Positions 26,813 through 36,485 of a stretch of 64,000 bases of DNA are shown here, piece by piece. A program made the translations under genes and the position numbers. Location of the stretch: assembly GCF_017094525.1 (NCBI RefSeq), contig NZ_CP064788.1:2031030-2095029 (forward strand), read 5' to 3'. This DNA comes from Halapricum desulfuricans. GTDB lineage: Archaea; Halobacteriota; Halobacteria; Halobacteriales; Haloarculaceae. The notes below the pieces were generated by a model. The model was not told where the DNA came from. It searched no databases and worked only from the letters and a program-made list of their open reading frames with translations. The stretch's first letter is position 1, and the number at the start of each line of letters is the position of its first letter.

Positions 26813-27418
26813 TTATTTGATAATACGGGGTGTGTCGTTGTACTGTTCAACAAGTCGCTTGTTCAATTCACGGAGCCATATGACCAGCGGTTTATCCGCC
26901 GTCTGGTATTCGGGGCCGCGGAGTCCTTTGACCTCTTCAACGATACCACTATCAATCAAATTGGTGATTTGATCAACGACTGTTTGGTAGGACACGTCAG
27001 CGCCACGTTCAATGGCGGCCTTTGTGTGGGACTCGTTACCCGCCAAATCGAGGAAAAAACTTATGAGTTGTTGTCGTCCCGGTGTATCGAAAACCTCGAT
27101 TACTTCCTCAATATCAGTGGGACAGTTACGGAGGTAAGCAATGATAGAGTTGTCTCCTATCGTGTAGTGGACGATCCGTGCATCGGGTGACCCTGGCTCG
27201 AAGATCCCGAATCGAACCATCGGACCAGCCATAAGCTTGTCATCGTCTTGGCGACCGATTTCCTTGATGATCGTCGTATGAGATCGATCAGTCGCATCTT
27301 TTAGATCGCTTTTAGTGTACTGACGCTCAGGATCTGCTGTGGTCAGTGCAAACTGAACAAGATCACGCCGGGTTTCGCTCCCGAACAACTGGACAACAGG
27401 CAATTCGTATTCATTCAT
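26813..27418 (-). CDS. Winged-helix regulator with two helix-turn-helix units
   Basis: The product has about 201 residues from the ATG of MNEYELPVVQLFGSETRRDL, which overlaps the upstream gene's stop (AATGAATGA). This decides the start over a longer frame reaching 27547. The N-terminal half has ETRRDLVQFALTTADPERQY and a DLKDATDRSHTTIIKEIG helix-turn-helix. The second half has DTPGRQQLISFFLDLAGNES and another helix-turn-helix (ERGADVSYQTVVDQITNLID) followed by a wing. This matches haloarchaeal proteins with duplicated winged helices. The paired gene upstream is small and coupled, so the two may form a regulator/effector or toxin-antitoxin-like pair. Confidence 0.83.
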   Translation of the reverse strand: MNEYELPVVQLFGSETRRDLVQFALTTADPERQYTKSDLKDATDRSHTTIIKEIGRQDDDKLMAGPMVRFGIFEPGSPDARIVHYTIGDNSIIAYLRNCPTDIEEVIEVFDTPGRQQLISFFLDLAGNESHTKAAIERGADVSYQTVVDQITNLIDSGIVEEVKGLRGPEYQTADKPLVIWLRELNKRLVEQYNDTPRIIK

Positions 27419-27764
27419 TGATCCACCACTCTCCGTCTGGCACTGGGGTAAAGCCAAACCCCTGCAAGACCGTGCGAATTGTTTCGTCAAGGGTAGCACC
27501 CCCTGAACGAGTGACGCCGCCAAGTCGATCTGTCTTCCCACGCCCAATTTCAGTCAGTGGTGTAAACTGGATGTTGCGACGACGGAAGGCGGTTCTAAAT
27601 TCCCTTTCACCATCTTCAGTCGCGTACAGAACCACTCTTTCGGGGTCGTTCTCGATGTTAGTCAATAGTACGTACTGATCGTGAGGTAGTACGTCCGTAT
27701 GCCTGGTTGGCGTAATCTTATGTTCGACGGTTCCGTCATCATACATAACTGTCCGCGTTTCCAT
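27411..27764 (-). CDS. Uncharacterised 117-residue protein coupled to a winged-helix gene
   Basis: It starts METRTVMYDDGTVEHKITPT, has a beta-rich core (YVLLTNIENDPERVVLYATE), then GEREFRTAFRRRNIQFTPLT, and ends in TIRTVLQGFGFTPVPDGEWW. No family is recognised. It overlaps the winged-helix gene by 8 bp, so the two are translated together. An AT-rich promoter region of about 90 bp precedes it. The size and pairing suit an accessory or antitoxin-like component, but no direct sign of toxicity is visible. Confidence 0.7.
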   Translation of the reverse strand: METRTVMYDDGTVEHKITPTRHTDVLPHDQYVLLTNIENDPERVVLYATEDGEREFRTAFRRRNIQFTPLTEIGRGKTDRLGGVTRSGGATLDETIRTVLQGFGFTPVPDGEWWINE

Positions 27765-27853
27765 AGCTCCCTATTATGCTATATGTAACATAAAAGTATA
27801 GCAAATGCCGACCACTACTATCCATTTTAATTAAATATAGAAATATGAGAATA

Positions 27854-28345
27854 TCATTCTTCCAGTGAAATGGCTCGATGCAGCCCCGCTCGAACCACCT
27901 CGTCGAACTGCTCGTACTCCGTCCTTTCAATGATCGCTTTCAGTATGGTATGTACAACAGGGGCTGTTGCCGCATTGATGTGTTTGTCTGATCCTTCAAC
28001 TAGTTCAATTGAGTCGACAGTACACTGTGGTGTGTTCTCGGCTACCCAGTTCTCTGGTGGGATGGTATAGGCTACGTCAAATTTCGTACGCGCCAGTGGC
28101 ATGTCAGCTTGATCTAGCACTGCTGCCACTTCGATACGTAGCGCGCGGTCGATCGCTTCGCTAAGTGTGGTCAAGTCCTCACACCGGATGAATGCCTGTG
28201 CAAGTGAGCGAATTTCACCGTCGTAGTCCATAATCCCGAGCTGTTGGGTCCGTGTTGATTCAAGATCCGTGGTAGTTAGTTCCATAATCGAGTCTTCGAT
28301 TCGCCACGGCTGTACAACGATATGAGGCATACTTATGATCCGCAT
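27854..28345 (-). CDS. Uncharacterised 163-residue protein
   Basis: The protein starts MRIISMPHIVVQPWRIEDSI (the second methionine, residue 6, is an alternative). It contains IRSLAQAFIRCEDLTTLSEA, RALRIEVAAVLDQADMPLAR and a C-terminal helical TILKAIIERTEYEQFDEVVR. I do not recognise it. It has the acidic haloarchaeal style but low-GC surroundings. It stands just before the recombinase on the opposite strand, with a 282-bp divergent region that holds no RNA gene I can see. Confidence 0.68.
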   Translation of the reverse strand: MRIISMPHIVVQPWRIEDSIMELTTTDLESTRTQQLGIMDYDGEIRSLAQAFIRCEDLTTLSEAIDRALRIEVAAVLDQADMPLARTKFDVAYTIPPENWVAENTPQCTVDSIELVEGSDKHINAATAPVVHTILKAIIERTEYEQFDEVVRAGLHRAISLEE

Positions 28346-28627
28346 ATACGATATAAAACATATATAGGCTTGGCGCTGATTTAGGGAGAAATACCACCAT
28401 TTCGCCCCTCATAATCACTGTATTCTACCTGATCGCGTATGGATAATCGCTATATTTTATATTAATTATATTGATATATTTAACACTGAATTCTTTTGCA
28501 CGCCCGCTTATGTTGATAATCGACTTGTTTCACAACTCGATTACGAACTAACCGATAACCCCAATCTAACCGCGAAATTGGCCCGGACAACCGAAAGAAC
28601 TAGACGGATTCCCAGTAATATCCGATT

Positions 28628-29218
28628 ATGGTCCGCGTCGACGACGCAACGGACGTGCCGAAGTGCTGGTTGTCGCCGGAGGAGCTAACGCAACTGGAAC
28701 GGACGGCAGGTGAACAGGGATGGGAACGAGAGATCGCGATGCAACTGATGGGACGATGTGGGCTGCGGGCTTCTGAAGTGAGCTATCCGGGCGATGATGA
28801 CCTCCGGTACTCGGAGAAAGGTGACGTATGGCTATTCGAAGTGCGTGGGAAGAACACGAAGGGCGGGAATCGGAAGCTCCGGGACGCTTGGATGCCCGAC
28901 GCGGTAGCCGACGATGTCCACAAATACAGCCGTGAGCGCGATCTCACCCCGTCAGAGTCGTGGGTTGATGTGAGCACGCCCACTGTCCGTCGTTGGGTGA
29001 AAGAAGCCGCACAGACGCTTGCTGACGAGCTTGATGAACCACGCTGGCGGATGGTCTCGTCTCACGATCTGCGACGCTCTTGGGCGACATATCACCTCGT
29101 CGAGCGCCAGGTAGATGTCCGGACTATGATGAGTATCGGTGGATGGTCAGATTACTCGGCTATTGAACCGTATCTTGCGGAACCAACTGAGGCCAGGATT
29201 GGAGAAGCGATGGCATAG
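28628..29218 (+). CDS. Tyrosine recombinase/phage integrase-type protein (catalytic domain only)
   Basis: This 196-residue protein is a tyrosine recombinase catalytic domain with the core-binding domain largely missing. Visible residues are the first arginine in GRCGLRASEV, a KGGNRKLRDAW segment for the beta-hairpin lysine, HDLRRSWATYHL (H-x-x-R), GGWSDYSAI for the H/W position and the nucleophilic tyrosine in IEPYLAEP. Such short enzymes are frequent in haloarchaeal integrative elements and plasmids. It lies directly upstream of the defence operon, so it may have mobilised it. No att site next to it was recognised. tRNA 3' fragments that could be att scars are about 17 kb away at 46 kb. Confidence 0.9.
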   Translation: MVRVDDATDVPKCWLSPEELTQLERTAGEQGWEREIAMQLMGRCGLRASEVSYPGDDDLRYSEKGDVWLFEVRGKNTKGGNRKLRDAWMPDAVADDVHKYSRERDLTPSESWVDVSTPTVRRWVKEAAQTLADELDEPRWRMVSSHDLRRSWATYHLVERQVDVRTMMSIGGWSDYSAIEPYLAEPTEARIGEAMA

Positions 29219-29556
29219 GCCTCTGTCAATCAGTACGCGAGTGTACCATCTATAGAAGCGAATACCCGATATTTCAACTCCCACGACTCGTAGATCTCTA
29301 TTCCTCATTCAGGCGGTATCAGTGTCGAGATTGCGTCACTCGCAAACCTTTAAGTCGATCTTGGTGCCATCGCTAGTGTGGAAATAATGACTGTAAGGGA
29401 CAGTTGCCTCCCTTGCATCCGCCAGCAATCTATTCATGATTACAACCGTAAGTAGCCACTATACTAAATCGGATATCAACAGATCGGAATCAGTGGAAAC
29501 ATCCGAGGGACGATTCAACCGTCAAAGAACCACCCACAGAAGGCGGAGGGAATAAA
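29219..29556. other. Upstream region of the defence operon
   Basis: This 338-bp gap has a TTTAAG box at about 29350 and an AAGGCGGAGGG ribosome-binding-like stretch just before the ATG at 29557. The long leader could hold regulatory sites. I see no repeat array or RNA gene. A 22-codon ATG frame at about 29387 has no support. Confidence 0.4.
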
Positions 29557-32500
29557 ATGAAACACCAGCAATCACCTCCATCAGTATTCGACGCTTGCGA
29601 ACCACGTGATGACGTGTTACGCGGAGAGCTTGCGGAAGATCAATTTGCCGCAAACCTCGCGTCGGTCGCATTCGATCCAGAAGACGCCGCGCCGGTGTAT
29701 CGAGACGCAGACGAATTCTACGCTAGTACCTACCCGACGGACGGGCTCCAGACCCTGCTGAGCACCATCACGAGTCGGTTCCTCTCGACGACCGGTAGAG
29801 AACCCGAGTACTCGGCCGGGATCCTGTGTCTGGACACCACCTTCGGTGGCGGGAAGACACACGATATGATCGCCTCGTACCATCTCGCCTCTAATCCAGG
29901 TGAGATTACGGGACTCGACCGTCACGTCGAAGACGAGGGGCTAGCAACGGCGTATGAAGACGCCGTCGAAGACGGGTTATCGCCACGTTCAGCCGTCTTC
30001 GTTGGTGGGTATGTCGACGCCAGAAACGCCCGGAGTGATACGAACGATCCTGACGCCCCGAACACGAATACTATGTGGGGCGAGATCGCGTACCAGCTCT
30101 ACGGCAACGACGGCTACGAGTACCTCAAAGAATACGACCGAAACCGCGACTCTCCGGGTGAAAGCACGCTACAGGGCCTCTTCGATCTTTCAGACGATCC
30201 GGCGCTTATCCTCATCGACGAGATCGCACAGTACCTCGAAGACGCCTCCGGTATCGAGACTGGCAACACGCTCCTCAGCACGCAGACGCTTAGCTTTATG
30301 AAGTCGCTGCTGGAGACAGCGTCAAACCGAACCGACGTAACCGTCGTCTACAGCATCGCCGACACCGCGTTCACTGACGAAGCTGAGACCGTCCGCCAAG
30401 AAATCAAAGATCTCGACTCCATCGAGCAACGCCAACAGCAGACGATCACCCCGACGGGCGACACTGAGATCAGCTCCGTTCTTCGGCGTCGGCTCTTCGA
30501 TGACATCGAGGACGACGTTGCTGAGTCTGTCGCAACGTCTTTCTACGAGTTCTACCGCACGATCGACCGGCAACTGCCTCCGGGTGTTCTCGACACGGAA
30601 TACCGCGAGAAGCTCGAACGCAACTATCCGTTCCACCCGACGACGATCAATACGCTCACCGACAAAATCGACTCAATTCCTGGTTTCCAGAAAACGCGGG
30701 ACGCTCTCCGGCTGCTCGCGCGTGCTATCTACTACCTCTGGAACCACAAACCCACGTCGTACGACCGACATCTGCTTCGCCTCTATGATCTAACCCCGGC
30801 TGACAACGAACCAGATGGGAGTATCCGAACGAAGCTAAGCAATACCCTCTTCGATGCGATTGATCTCGACTCAGCCGTCTCTGCGGACATCTACACTGAC
30901 GACGAATCGGCACACGCACAGCAAGAAGACAAGCGGTGGAGCGAAAAGGGGCTCCCACCACTCGGAACGCACGTCGCCACGTCGGTGCTGTGGAACAGTC
31001 TGGCCGTCGGAGAGAAAGCGACCGGGATGACGCGGGCAGAGCTGTACGCGTCAGTCGCTCATCCGGAAGTGTCGTTCGACCACTACGATAATGCGCTAGA
31101 GAATCTGACCGGTAGCGACCACCAGGTCGGCTGTTACTACCTCTACGACGAGGACCGGATCAAGTTCAAAGCCCAGCCGCGTCTGCTCTACATCATCGAC
31201 CAGTATACGCAGAACACACCCCGAGCGCAAGCACGAGACCGATTCGAAGGACGACTACGCCAGGAGATCGGTACTGGAGGTTTCGAAACGGTTCCAACCG
31301 CAAATCCGGATTCAGCGTTCCCAGAAGAGCCGGCGGACGTACCGGATAGCGCCACGACGCCGACGCTTGCGATTATGCACTTCGATTCGGTCACTGTCGC
31401 TGACGGCGGCGAGAAGGTCCCGTCGAAGGTCCAAACCCTCTACGATGAAACAGCGTCCAGCCACAACGCCCCAACACAGTCACGCACATACAAGAACTAC
31501 GTGCTATTCCTCGTGCCCGATCACGATCTCGTCGAGAACGGCGTCGAGAAAGCTCGGCGATTGGAAGGGCTTGAGCGGATGCGCGAAGACTCCGACCAGA
31601 TCGCGCAACTGACCGACGAGCAGTTCGACGAGCTCGGAGAGCGGATCGACCGGCACAAGGGGTTACTGGGCGAGCAGGTTCGGAACGTCTACCGTCACCT
31701 GTACTATCCGGACAAGGACGGCCTCGAACACGTCTCTATCACGGCGGTCGATGCAAACGGCGATACGACGATGGTTGAAGCGGTCGAGGCGACTCTGGAC
31801 GACCGCATCCTCAGAGACGACGACTCTGCCCGTGGGGAAGTCTGGTTCAAGAGTCGGCTCTGGCAACAGACGAAATCGCGGATGGACACCGAGCAACTGG
31901 CTGCTCAGTTCGCGAAAAAGCCCGGTTTACCGTACCTGTTCAGCACGAAGCCGCTCCGGAAGACGGTCGCCAGGATGGTCGACGAATCCGGCTACGCCTA
32001 CTGGGACGGCGAGCGTGAGCAGGCATATTGGACCGGCGATGAAGAACCGGACGAGTGGCACTGTGACCATCCCATCAGCGAGTCACCGGACGTAGAAACG
32101 TCAATTACTTCGACCGATGTGAAGATCGGCGACGAATACGCTGTCTTTGAGGGGATCGACCCGCTAGTCGACGCCACAGACCTCGCGTGTCGTGAACCGG
32201 AGTATCGTGTCTCCATCGAAGAGACTCTTGACGAGGATACCGAATCGTTCGACGTGACCGTCGAAACCGAGTCGGCCACAAGCGGCCATCTCGTCGTGGA
32301 TACGGGCAACGATACGGTAGTGTTCTCCGATATTAGCGCCGAGACGGTGACTGTGAGCGACTTCAACGACTTGACTGAGGGTGATGTCGTTATGGCGGCG
32401 CTGTACGAGTCAGAAGCGCAGGAGTCCGAACTCGCGTCCGAACGCCAGCGCGTCAAGGACGGTGGTGGCCCGCAACCGTCTTGGGAAGAGACATCCAAAA

Positions 32501-32961
32501 CAGCGGCCGCCAAGCGTGCATTCGGATCCGTTCGAGACGATGCGCTGGCCAGTGCGTCCGACGATGCGACGCCAGGAATCGAAACAGTCGAGGTCGAAGT
32601 CGCTGGGGATTCGGTCCTCGATCACGGGTTCTTCCTCGCCCAGCGGTCGCTTGACGACTACGCCGAGCAGACGACCGCGTCGATGGACTACCGGGCAAAG
32701 GACGGAGACGGATCGACGCAGTTCACGGCCGATTTCAGAGGGGATCTCGAAGACTTCCGCAGCATCAACCAGCACCCAGAGAGTTTCTCCGATAATGACG
32801 GCCAGCGAAACGTCAACCTGATCTTCCGGGTCAACTTCGACGTGCCGGAACCGCTGGACGGTGACGATCTCCTCGCGTCGCTTCGAGACGAGCTTGACGG
32901 AACGGACATCACGGTCCAGGTCCACGCCCAAGGGCCGGCTGACGTGGAGGGCGATACATGA
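29557..32961 (+). CDS. DUF499-type P-loop ATPase (BrxC/PglY-like) of a defence operon
   Basis: This is a 1134-residue ATPase. The Walker A is LDTTFGGGKTHDMIA (about residue 92-106) and the Walker B is PALILIDEIAQYL (about 215-227). The N-terminal QFAANLASVAFDPEDAAPVY and NYPFHPTTINTL are typical of the DUF499 family, to which PglY/BrxC of the phage-growth-limitation/BREX systems belong. The C-terminal third is acidic and beta-rich, possibly a DNA- or partner-binding part. It is followed by a gene overlapping as ATGA, then by the DUF1156 methylase and a helicase. This ATPase-methylase-helicase set is known as an antiviral arrangement (Hma-type, BREX-related). No PglZ is present. A ribosome-binding-like GGAGG precedes the ATG. 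Confidence 0.9.
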   Translation: MKHQQSPPSVFDACEPRDDVLRGELAEDQFAANLASVAFDPEDAAPVYRDADEFYASTYPTDGLQTLLSTITSRFLSTTGREPEYSAGILCLDTTFGGGKTHDMIASYHLASNPGEITGLDRHVEDEGLATAYEDAVEDGLSPRSAVFVGGYVDARNARSDTNDPDAPNTNTMWGEIAYQLYGNDGYEYLKEYDRNRDSPGESTLQGLFDLSDDPALILIDEIAQYLEDASGIETGNTLLSTQTLSFMKSLLETASNRTDVTVVYSIADTAFTDEAETVRQEIKDLDSIEQRQQQTITPTGDTEISSVLRRRLFDDIEDDVAESVATSFYEFYRTIDRQLPPGVLDTEYREKLERNYPFHPTTINTLTDKIDSIPGFQKTRDALRLLARAIYYLWNHKPTSYDRHLLRLYDLTPADNEPDGSIRTKLSNTLFDAIDLDSAVSADIYTDDESAHAQQEDKRWSEKGLPPLGTHVATSVLWNSLAVGEKATGMTRAELYASVAHPEVSFDHYDNALENLTGSDHQVGCYYLYDEDRIKFKAQPRLLYIIDQYTQNTPRAQARDRFEGRLRQEIGTGGFETVPTANPDSAFPEEPADVPDSATTPTLAIMHFDSVTVADGGEKVPSKVQTLYDETASSHNAPTQSRTYKNYVLFLVPDHDLVENGVEKARRLEGLERMREDSDQIAQLTDEQFDELGERIDRHKGLLGEQVRNVYRHLYYPDKDGLEHVSITAVDANGDTTMVEAVEATLDDRILRDDDSARGEVWFKSRLWQQTKSRMDTEQLAAQFAKKPGLPYLFSTKPLRKTVARMVDESGYAYWDGEREQAYWTGDEEPDEWHCDHPISESPDVETSITSTDVKIGDEYAVFEGIDPLVDATDLACREPEYRVSIEETLDEDTESFDVTVETESATSGHLVVDTGNDTVVFSDISAETVTVSDFNDLTEGDVVMAALYESEAQESELASERQRVKDGGGPQPSWEETSKTAAAKRAFGSVRDDALASASDDATPGIETVEVEVAGDSVLDHGFFLAQRSLDDYAEQTTASMDYRAKDGDGSTQFTADFRGDLEDFRSINQHPESFSDNDGQRNVNLIFRVNFDVPEPLDGDDLLASLRDELDGTDITVQVHAQGPADVEGDT

Positions 32962-33569
32962 GTACGCCATCGCCGACTGACGCACCCGTGCCGGAGACGG
33001 GATTCGAAGACGGCACGAGCGTTCACGGTGGGCGGCCGACGTTCGGGTTGCGCCGGTACCAGGACGAGGGCCAGCCGGTCGTCGTGTTGTACGAGTTGCT
33101 TCCCGCAGAGCAGGCCCACGCACGTCGAGAGCGCCACGAACGCCGGGGTCGGCGCATAACGATCGAGGCGTTCGACGAGGTGTTCGACGACCCACCGACC
33201 GTCCACGCTCGCGGTGCGGCGTGGGACGGCTGGGCGGCGGTGAAGATCGCCCGGCTCTCAGGATCGCGACTCCAGTCGGTACTGTCGGTCATCCGTGAGG
33301 CACTCGGCGAGGCCGGGATCGAGCACAGCCCAGTGTCGAGCACGGAAGGCGGCGAGGTGTTTCTCCCGGAGCACGTCGGTGTGAAAGTCGCGCTGGCGTT
33401 CGTCGGGGTGAAGGACCTCCGACGAGTTGACCGGATGCGCGGGTTAGTTCGGGGTGTTGCGCGGATGAGTACTGAGGAATGCTATTACTGGCACGCGAAA
33501 ACTCGATCTCCTTCCAGCCCAAACGGCGTCAAGGCACTGCGAACGCTACTAACTGACCACATCAACTAG
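32958..33569 (+). CDS. Small embedded protein of the defence operon
   Basis: This 203-residue protein has the region GGRPTFGLRRYQDEGQPVVV, an arginine-rich segment (AHARRERHERRGRRITIEAF), AAWDGWAAVKIARLSGSRLQ, and a C-terminal ECYYWHAKTRSPSSPNGVKA. I cannot prove a family. It sits exactly where the DUF3780 protein sits in comparable bacterial operons between ATPase and methylase, and its WHAK-type end may be related. Its ATG overlaps the stop of the ATPase (ATGA), and the methylase follows 6 bp later, so it is an integral translated part of the operon and probably a structural or specificity subunit. Confidence 0.8.
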   Translation: MSTPSPTDAPVPETGFEDGTSVHGGRPTFGLRRYQDEGQPVVVLYELLPAEQAHARRERHERRGRRITIEAFDEVFDDPPTVHARGAAWDGWAAVKIARLSGSRLQSVLSVIREALGEAGIEHSPVSSTEGGEVFLPEHVGVKVALAFVGVKDLRRVDRMRGLVRGVARMSTEECYYWHAKTRSPSSPNGVKALRTLLTDHIN

Positions 33570-33575
33570 ACGACT

Positions 33576-36473
33576 ATGAGCGATAACGAATCCAATCACG
33601 GCGAAGCTGACGAACAGACCCGGCCACGGTTGAAGATCGAGGACAACGTTCCGATTCGAACAGTTGGGATCGAGACTCAGCGCGAACGGAACAACTACAG
33701 CGATCTACCTCCGCAAAACTACCTCCACGTTTGGTGGGCTCGGAGGCCAACCCCGGCCTCCCGTCTGGGTATTCTCGCCTCTGTGCTTCCGGATTCCGTC
33801 GATGATGATACGCTCCTTCGGTGGATGGGGATTATCCCGGACAATAAAGATCCCGAGAGTAGCATCTCCGAGCACGTTCGACAGAAGCAGAAAACGAAAG
33901 ACGACCGCGACGGGTTCGTGTACGAACACTACGGCTACCGGAAGTCGTACAAGAACTTGCCAGAAGGTGACGAATTAGAGGAACTCCACGATACTGTCCG
34001 AGAAACGTGGGGCGGAGAACTACCTACCATTCTCGATGCGACCGCTGGCGGAGGTTCAATCCCATTCGAGAGCGTCCGATACGAATTCCCTACAATTGCT
34101 AATGAACTGAATCCGGTGGCGTCGGTGATTCTTAAAGCCGTACTGGAACATCCTCGGGTTGACGGAAACTTGTCAGATGACATTCGGAAGTGGGGCGAGA
34201 GGATCAACGAGCAAGCACGGTCCGAACTAGACGAGTACTTCCCATCGCCCCCTGACGAGAAACCACTTGAATATCTGTGGGTACACACTGCAACCTGTCC
34301 AGATTGCGGTCTTGAAGTGCCATTGGCGCCGGATTGGTGGTTAGATAAAGACTCAGGGAGTGAGGGAATTGCTGCAAAGCTGAATACATCTCCTGACTCA
34401 AATCAGGTAAATTTCGAGATTGTTGAACTTCCAACCGATATCGAGAAGGCGGATTACAACCCGACAGACGGGACTGTGTCACGAGGATCAGGGACGTGTC
34501 CACGTTGTGAGGTAGCAATTGAAGGCGACGAAATCAAAGAACAGGCACAGACAGACGGGCTCGGGCATCAACTGTATGCTATCCATTACGAGAATCTCTC
34601 TAAGAACGGTGATCGCCACTTCCGGGCGCCTAGAGACGAGGATGTACAAGGTTTCGAAAAAGCAAGGGAAACCGTTGAGAAAGATCCTGACCTGGCTAAC
34701 CTATTGAATGAAGAACGTTTTGTCGGGCCTGCGGATCGGTCTGCAAATTATGGCCTCACACAGTGGCGGGATATGTATTCGCCTCGTCAGCTCCTTGTTC
34801 ATTACACATACTGGCAGGCATTTGAAAAGGTCAAATCAGAGATCCAGACGGAATATTCAGAGTCAATAACTGATGTGATAGTAACCTATCTCGCTATTGC
34901 AGCTGACAAGGGTCTTGATTACAATTCAAAGATGTGTAGTTGGCATAATAGCCGAGCACTAATCAGAAATGGTTTTGAGAGGCATGACTTCGCATTTAAG
35001 TGGTCGTTTGCAGAGAGTAATTTCCTTAGCGAAGGTTCAGGGTATGATTGGGTTCTTGACTCAATTGTCGAAGTATATGAAGAACTGACAGACCTAGCAG
35101 GCCATAGTGGTTCCCCTGTAAAGGTACTACAAGAAGACGCAGCGAAACTTTCTATTGACGACGAAGAAGTGGAGGCCATCGTTCTTGATCCTCCGTACTA
35201 TGATAACGTAATGTACTCGGAGTTGTCTGATTTCTTTTACGTTTGGCTGAAAAAGTATCTTGATGATGTCTACCCGGGATTCTTCCAACAGGAATTAACC
35301 GAGAAACACAACGAAGCTGTGGCGAACCAGGCGAAGTTCGAAGATGTAGCGAGTGGTGATACATCCAAACGAGAGTTGGCTAAGCAGGACTATGAAGGAA
35401 AAATGACAGACATATTTGAGGAGATGCATCGCGTTCTCGACGAAGACGGCATCTTCACTCTGATGTTTACTCATAAAAAGACGGAAGCTTGGGATACTCT
35501 TACCAAGGCACTCATCAACGCTGGATTTTCTGTCAAATCTACACATCCAATTAGTACCGAAAGCCGTCTAAGCCTTCATCAGGCTGGCAAGAACGCCGCC
35601 GAGAGTACAATTCTCCTCAGTAGCGAAAAGCGAGATACTACCGACGAGCAACCCACTCTTTGGGACGATGTAAAGCGAGAGACCCGGCAGGCTGCCCGTG
35701 ACCGCGCCGAAGAACTTGACGAGCAGGAGTCCGAATTCTCTAAGGTCGATATGGTCTTGGCCTCGTTCGGCCCGACGCTTCGCGTCTTCACCGAATATTA
35801 CCCCGTCGTTGATGAGGAAGGCAACAAGATAACACCGCAGGTCGCCCTTGATGAAGCACGAGACGCAGTAACGCACTACCTGAACAACAAACACCTCAAC
35901 GAAGGTATCAACGATTTGGATCCTCAGACAGAGTGGTACGTCCATGCTTGGTTTATGTTCGAAGCCCAGCGGTTCCCCTACGACGAAGCTCGCCGACACG
36001 CGATTAACGTCGGTGTTGACCTTGACGACCTGAAGCGATCAAACCGACTATGGCGTAAACGAAGCGGCGACGTAGTCCTCCGGCCCAGTGAAGACCGGGT
36101 CCAGAACGTGAACAAGAAGCCCGAAGACCGTTCGTCACGCAAACCAGTCGATCCCGAAGCCTTGTCGTTCACAACAGCCCTAGACAAGGTCCACGCAGCG
36201 TTACACATCTACGACAAGCAGGGCGCGACGGAAGCCTGGAACTGGATGGAACAGCGAAGTTGCGGCTCTGACCCCGAGTTCAAAGCCACGCTGGAAGCCC
36301 TCCTCCGCGTGCTTCCCCACGATCACGACGACTGGGAAATCGCACAAGACCTTGCTGCCGGCGAGACCGGCGATATGCTCGATCTGGACCTCGACGCCGA
36401 CATCTTCCGCGACGAAGACGACGAAAGCGAGGACAAGCAGGGGAAGATCACCGACGACTACACGTCCGAGTAA
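33576..36473 (+). CDS. DUF1156 N6-adenine/N4-cytosine DNA methylase with zinc ribbon
   Basis: This is a 965-residue DNA methyltransferase. The N-terminus has PQNYLHVWWARRPTPASRLG, the DUF1156 signature. The SAM-binding motif is LDATAGGGSIPFES (about residue 152-165). Zinc-ribbon cysteines lie at about 240 (ATCPDCGLEVPL) and 308 (GTCPRCEVAI). The catalytic motif IV is IVLDPPYYDNVMYSELSDFF (about 536-555). The C-terminal 300 residues are helical and acidic. In the related PglX and DUF1156 proteins the methylase marks self DNA. The central third (about 34270-35600) is clearly more AT-rich than both ends, which suggests replacement of the recognition part by recombination. The gene is embedded in the operon, 12 bp before the helicase. 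Confidence 0.93.
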   Translation: MSDNESNHGEADEQTRPRLKIEDNVPIRTVGIETQRERNNYSDLPPQNYLHVWWARRPTPASRLGILASVLPDSVDDDTLLRWMGIIPDNKDPESSISEHVRQKQKTKDDRDGFVYEHYGYRKSYKNLPEGDELEELHDTVRETWGGELPTILDATAGGGSIPFESVRYEFPTIANELNPVASVILKAVLEHPRVDGNLSDDIRKWGERINEQARSELDEYFPSPPDEKPLEYLWVHTATCPDCGLEVPLAPDWWLDKDSGSEGIAAKLNTSPDSNQVNFEIVELPTDIEKADYNPTDGTVSRGSGTCPRCEVAIEGDEIKEQAQTDGLGHQLYAIHYENLSKNGDRHFRAPRDEDVQGFEKARETVEKDPDLANLLNEERFVGPADRSANYGLTQWRDMYSPRQLLVHYTYWQAFEKVKSEIQTEYSESITDVIVTYLAIAADKGLDYNSKMCSWHNSRALIRNGFERHDFAFKWSFAESNFLSEGSGYDWVLDSIVEVYEELTDLAGHSGSPVKVLQEDAAKLSIDDEEVEAIVLDPPYYDNVMYSELSDFFYVWLKKYLDDVYPGFFQQELTEKHNEAVANQAKFEDVASGDTSKRELAKQDYEGKMTDIFEEMHRVLDEDGIFTLMFTHKKTEAWDTLTKALINAGFSVKSTHPISTESRLSLHQAGKNAAESTILLSSEKRDTTDEQPTLWDDVKRETRQAARDRAEELDEQESEFSKVDMVLASFGPTLRVFTEYYPVVDEEGNKITPQVALDEARDAVTHYLNNKHLNEGINDLDPQTEWYVHAWFMFEAQRFPYDEARRHAINVGVDLDDLKRSNRLWRKRSGDVVLRPSEDRVQNVNKKPEDRSSRKPVDPEALSFTTALDKVHAALHIYDKQGATEAWNWMEQRSCGSDPEFKATLEALLRVLPHDHDDWEIAQDLAAGETGDMLDLDLDADIFRDEDDESEDKQGKITDDYTSE

Positions 36474-36485
36474 CCACCCAAGCTG

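Noticed and set aside
26536-27190. Plus-strand frames of 83 and 198 codons
   Set aside because: They overlap the winged-helix gene antisense and are rich in Cys, Leu, Ile and Val, unlike halophile proteins.
22362-29218. CRISPR array near the RAMP-like gene
   Set aside because: I looked for regularly spaced direct repeats in the flanks and saw none; the repeats that exist are single hairpins or IS ends.
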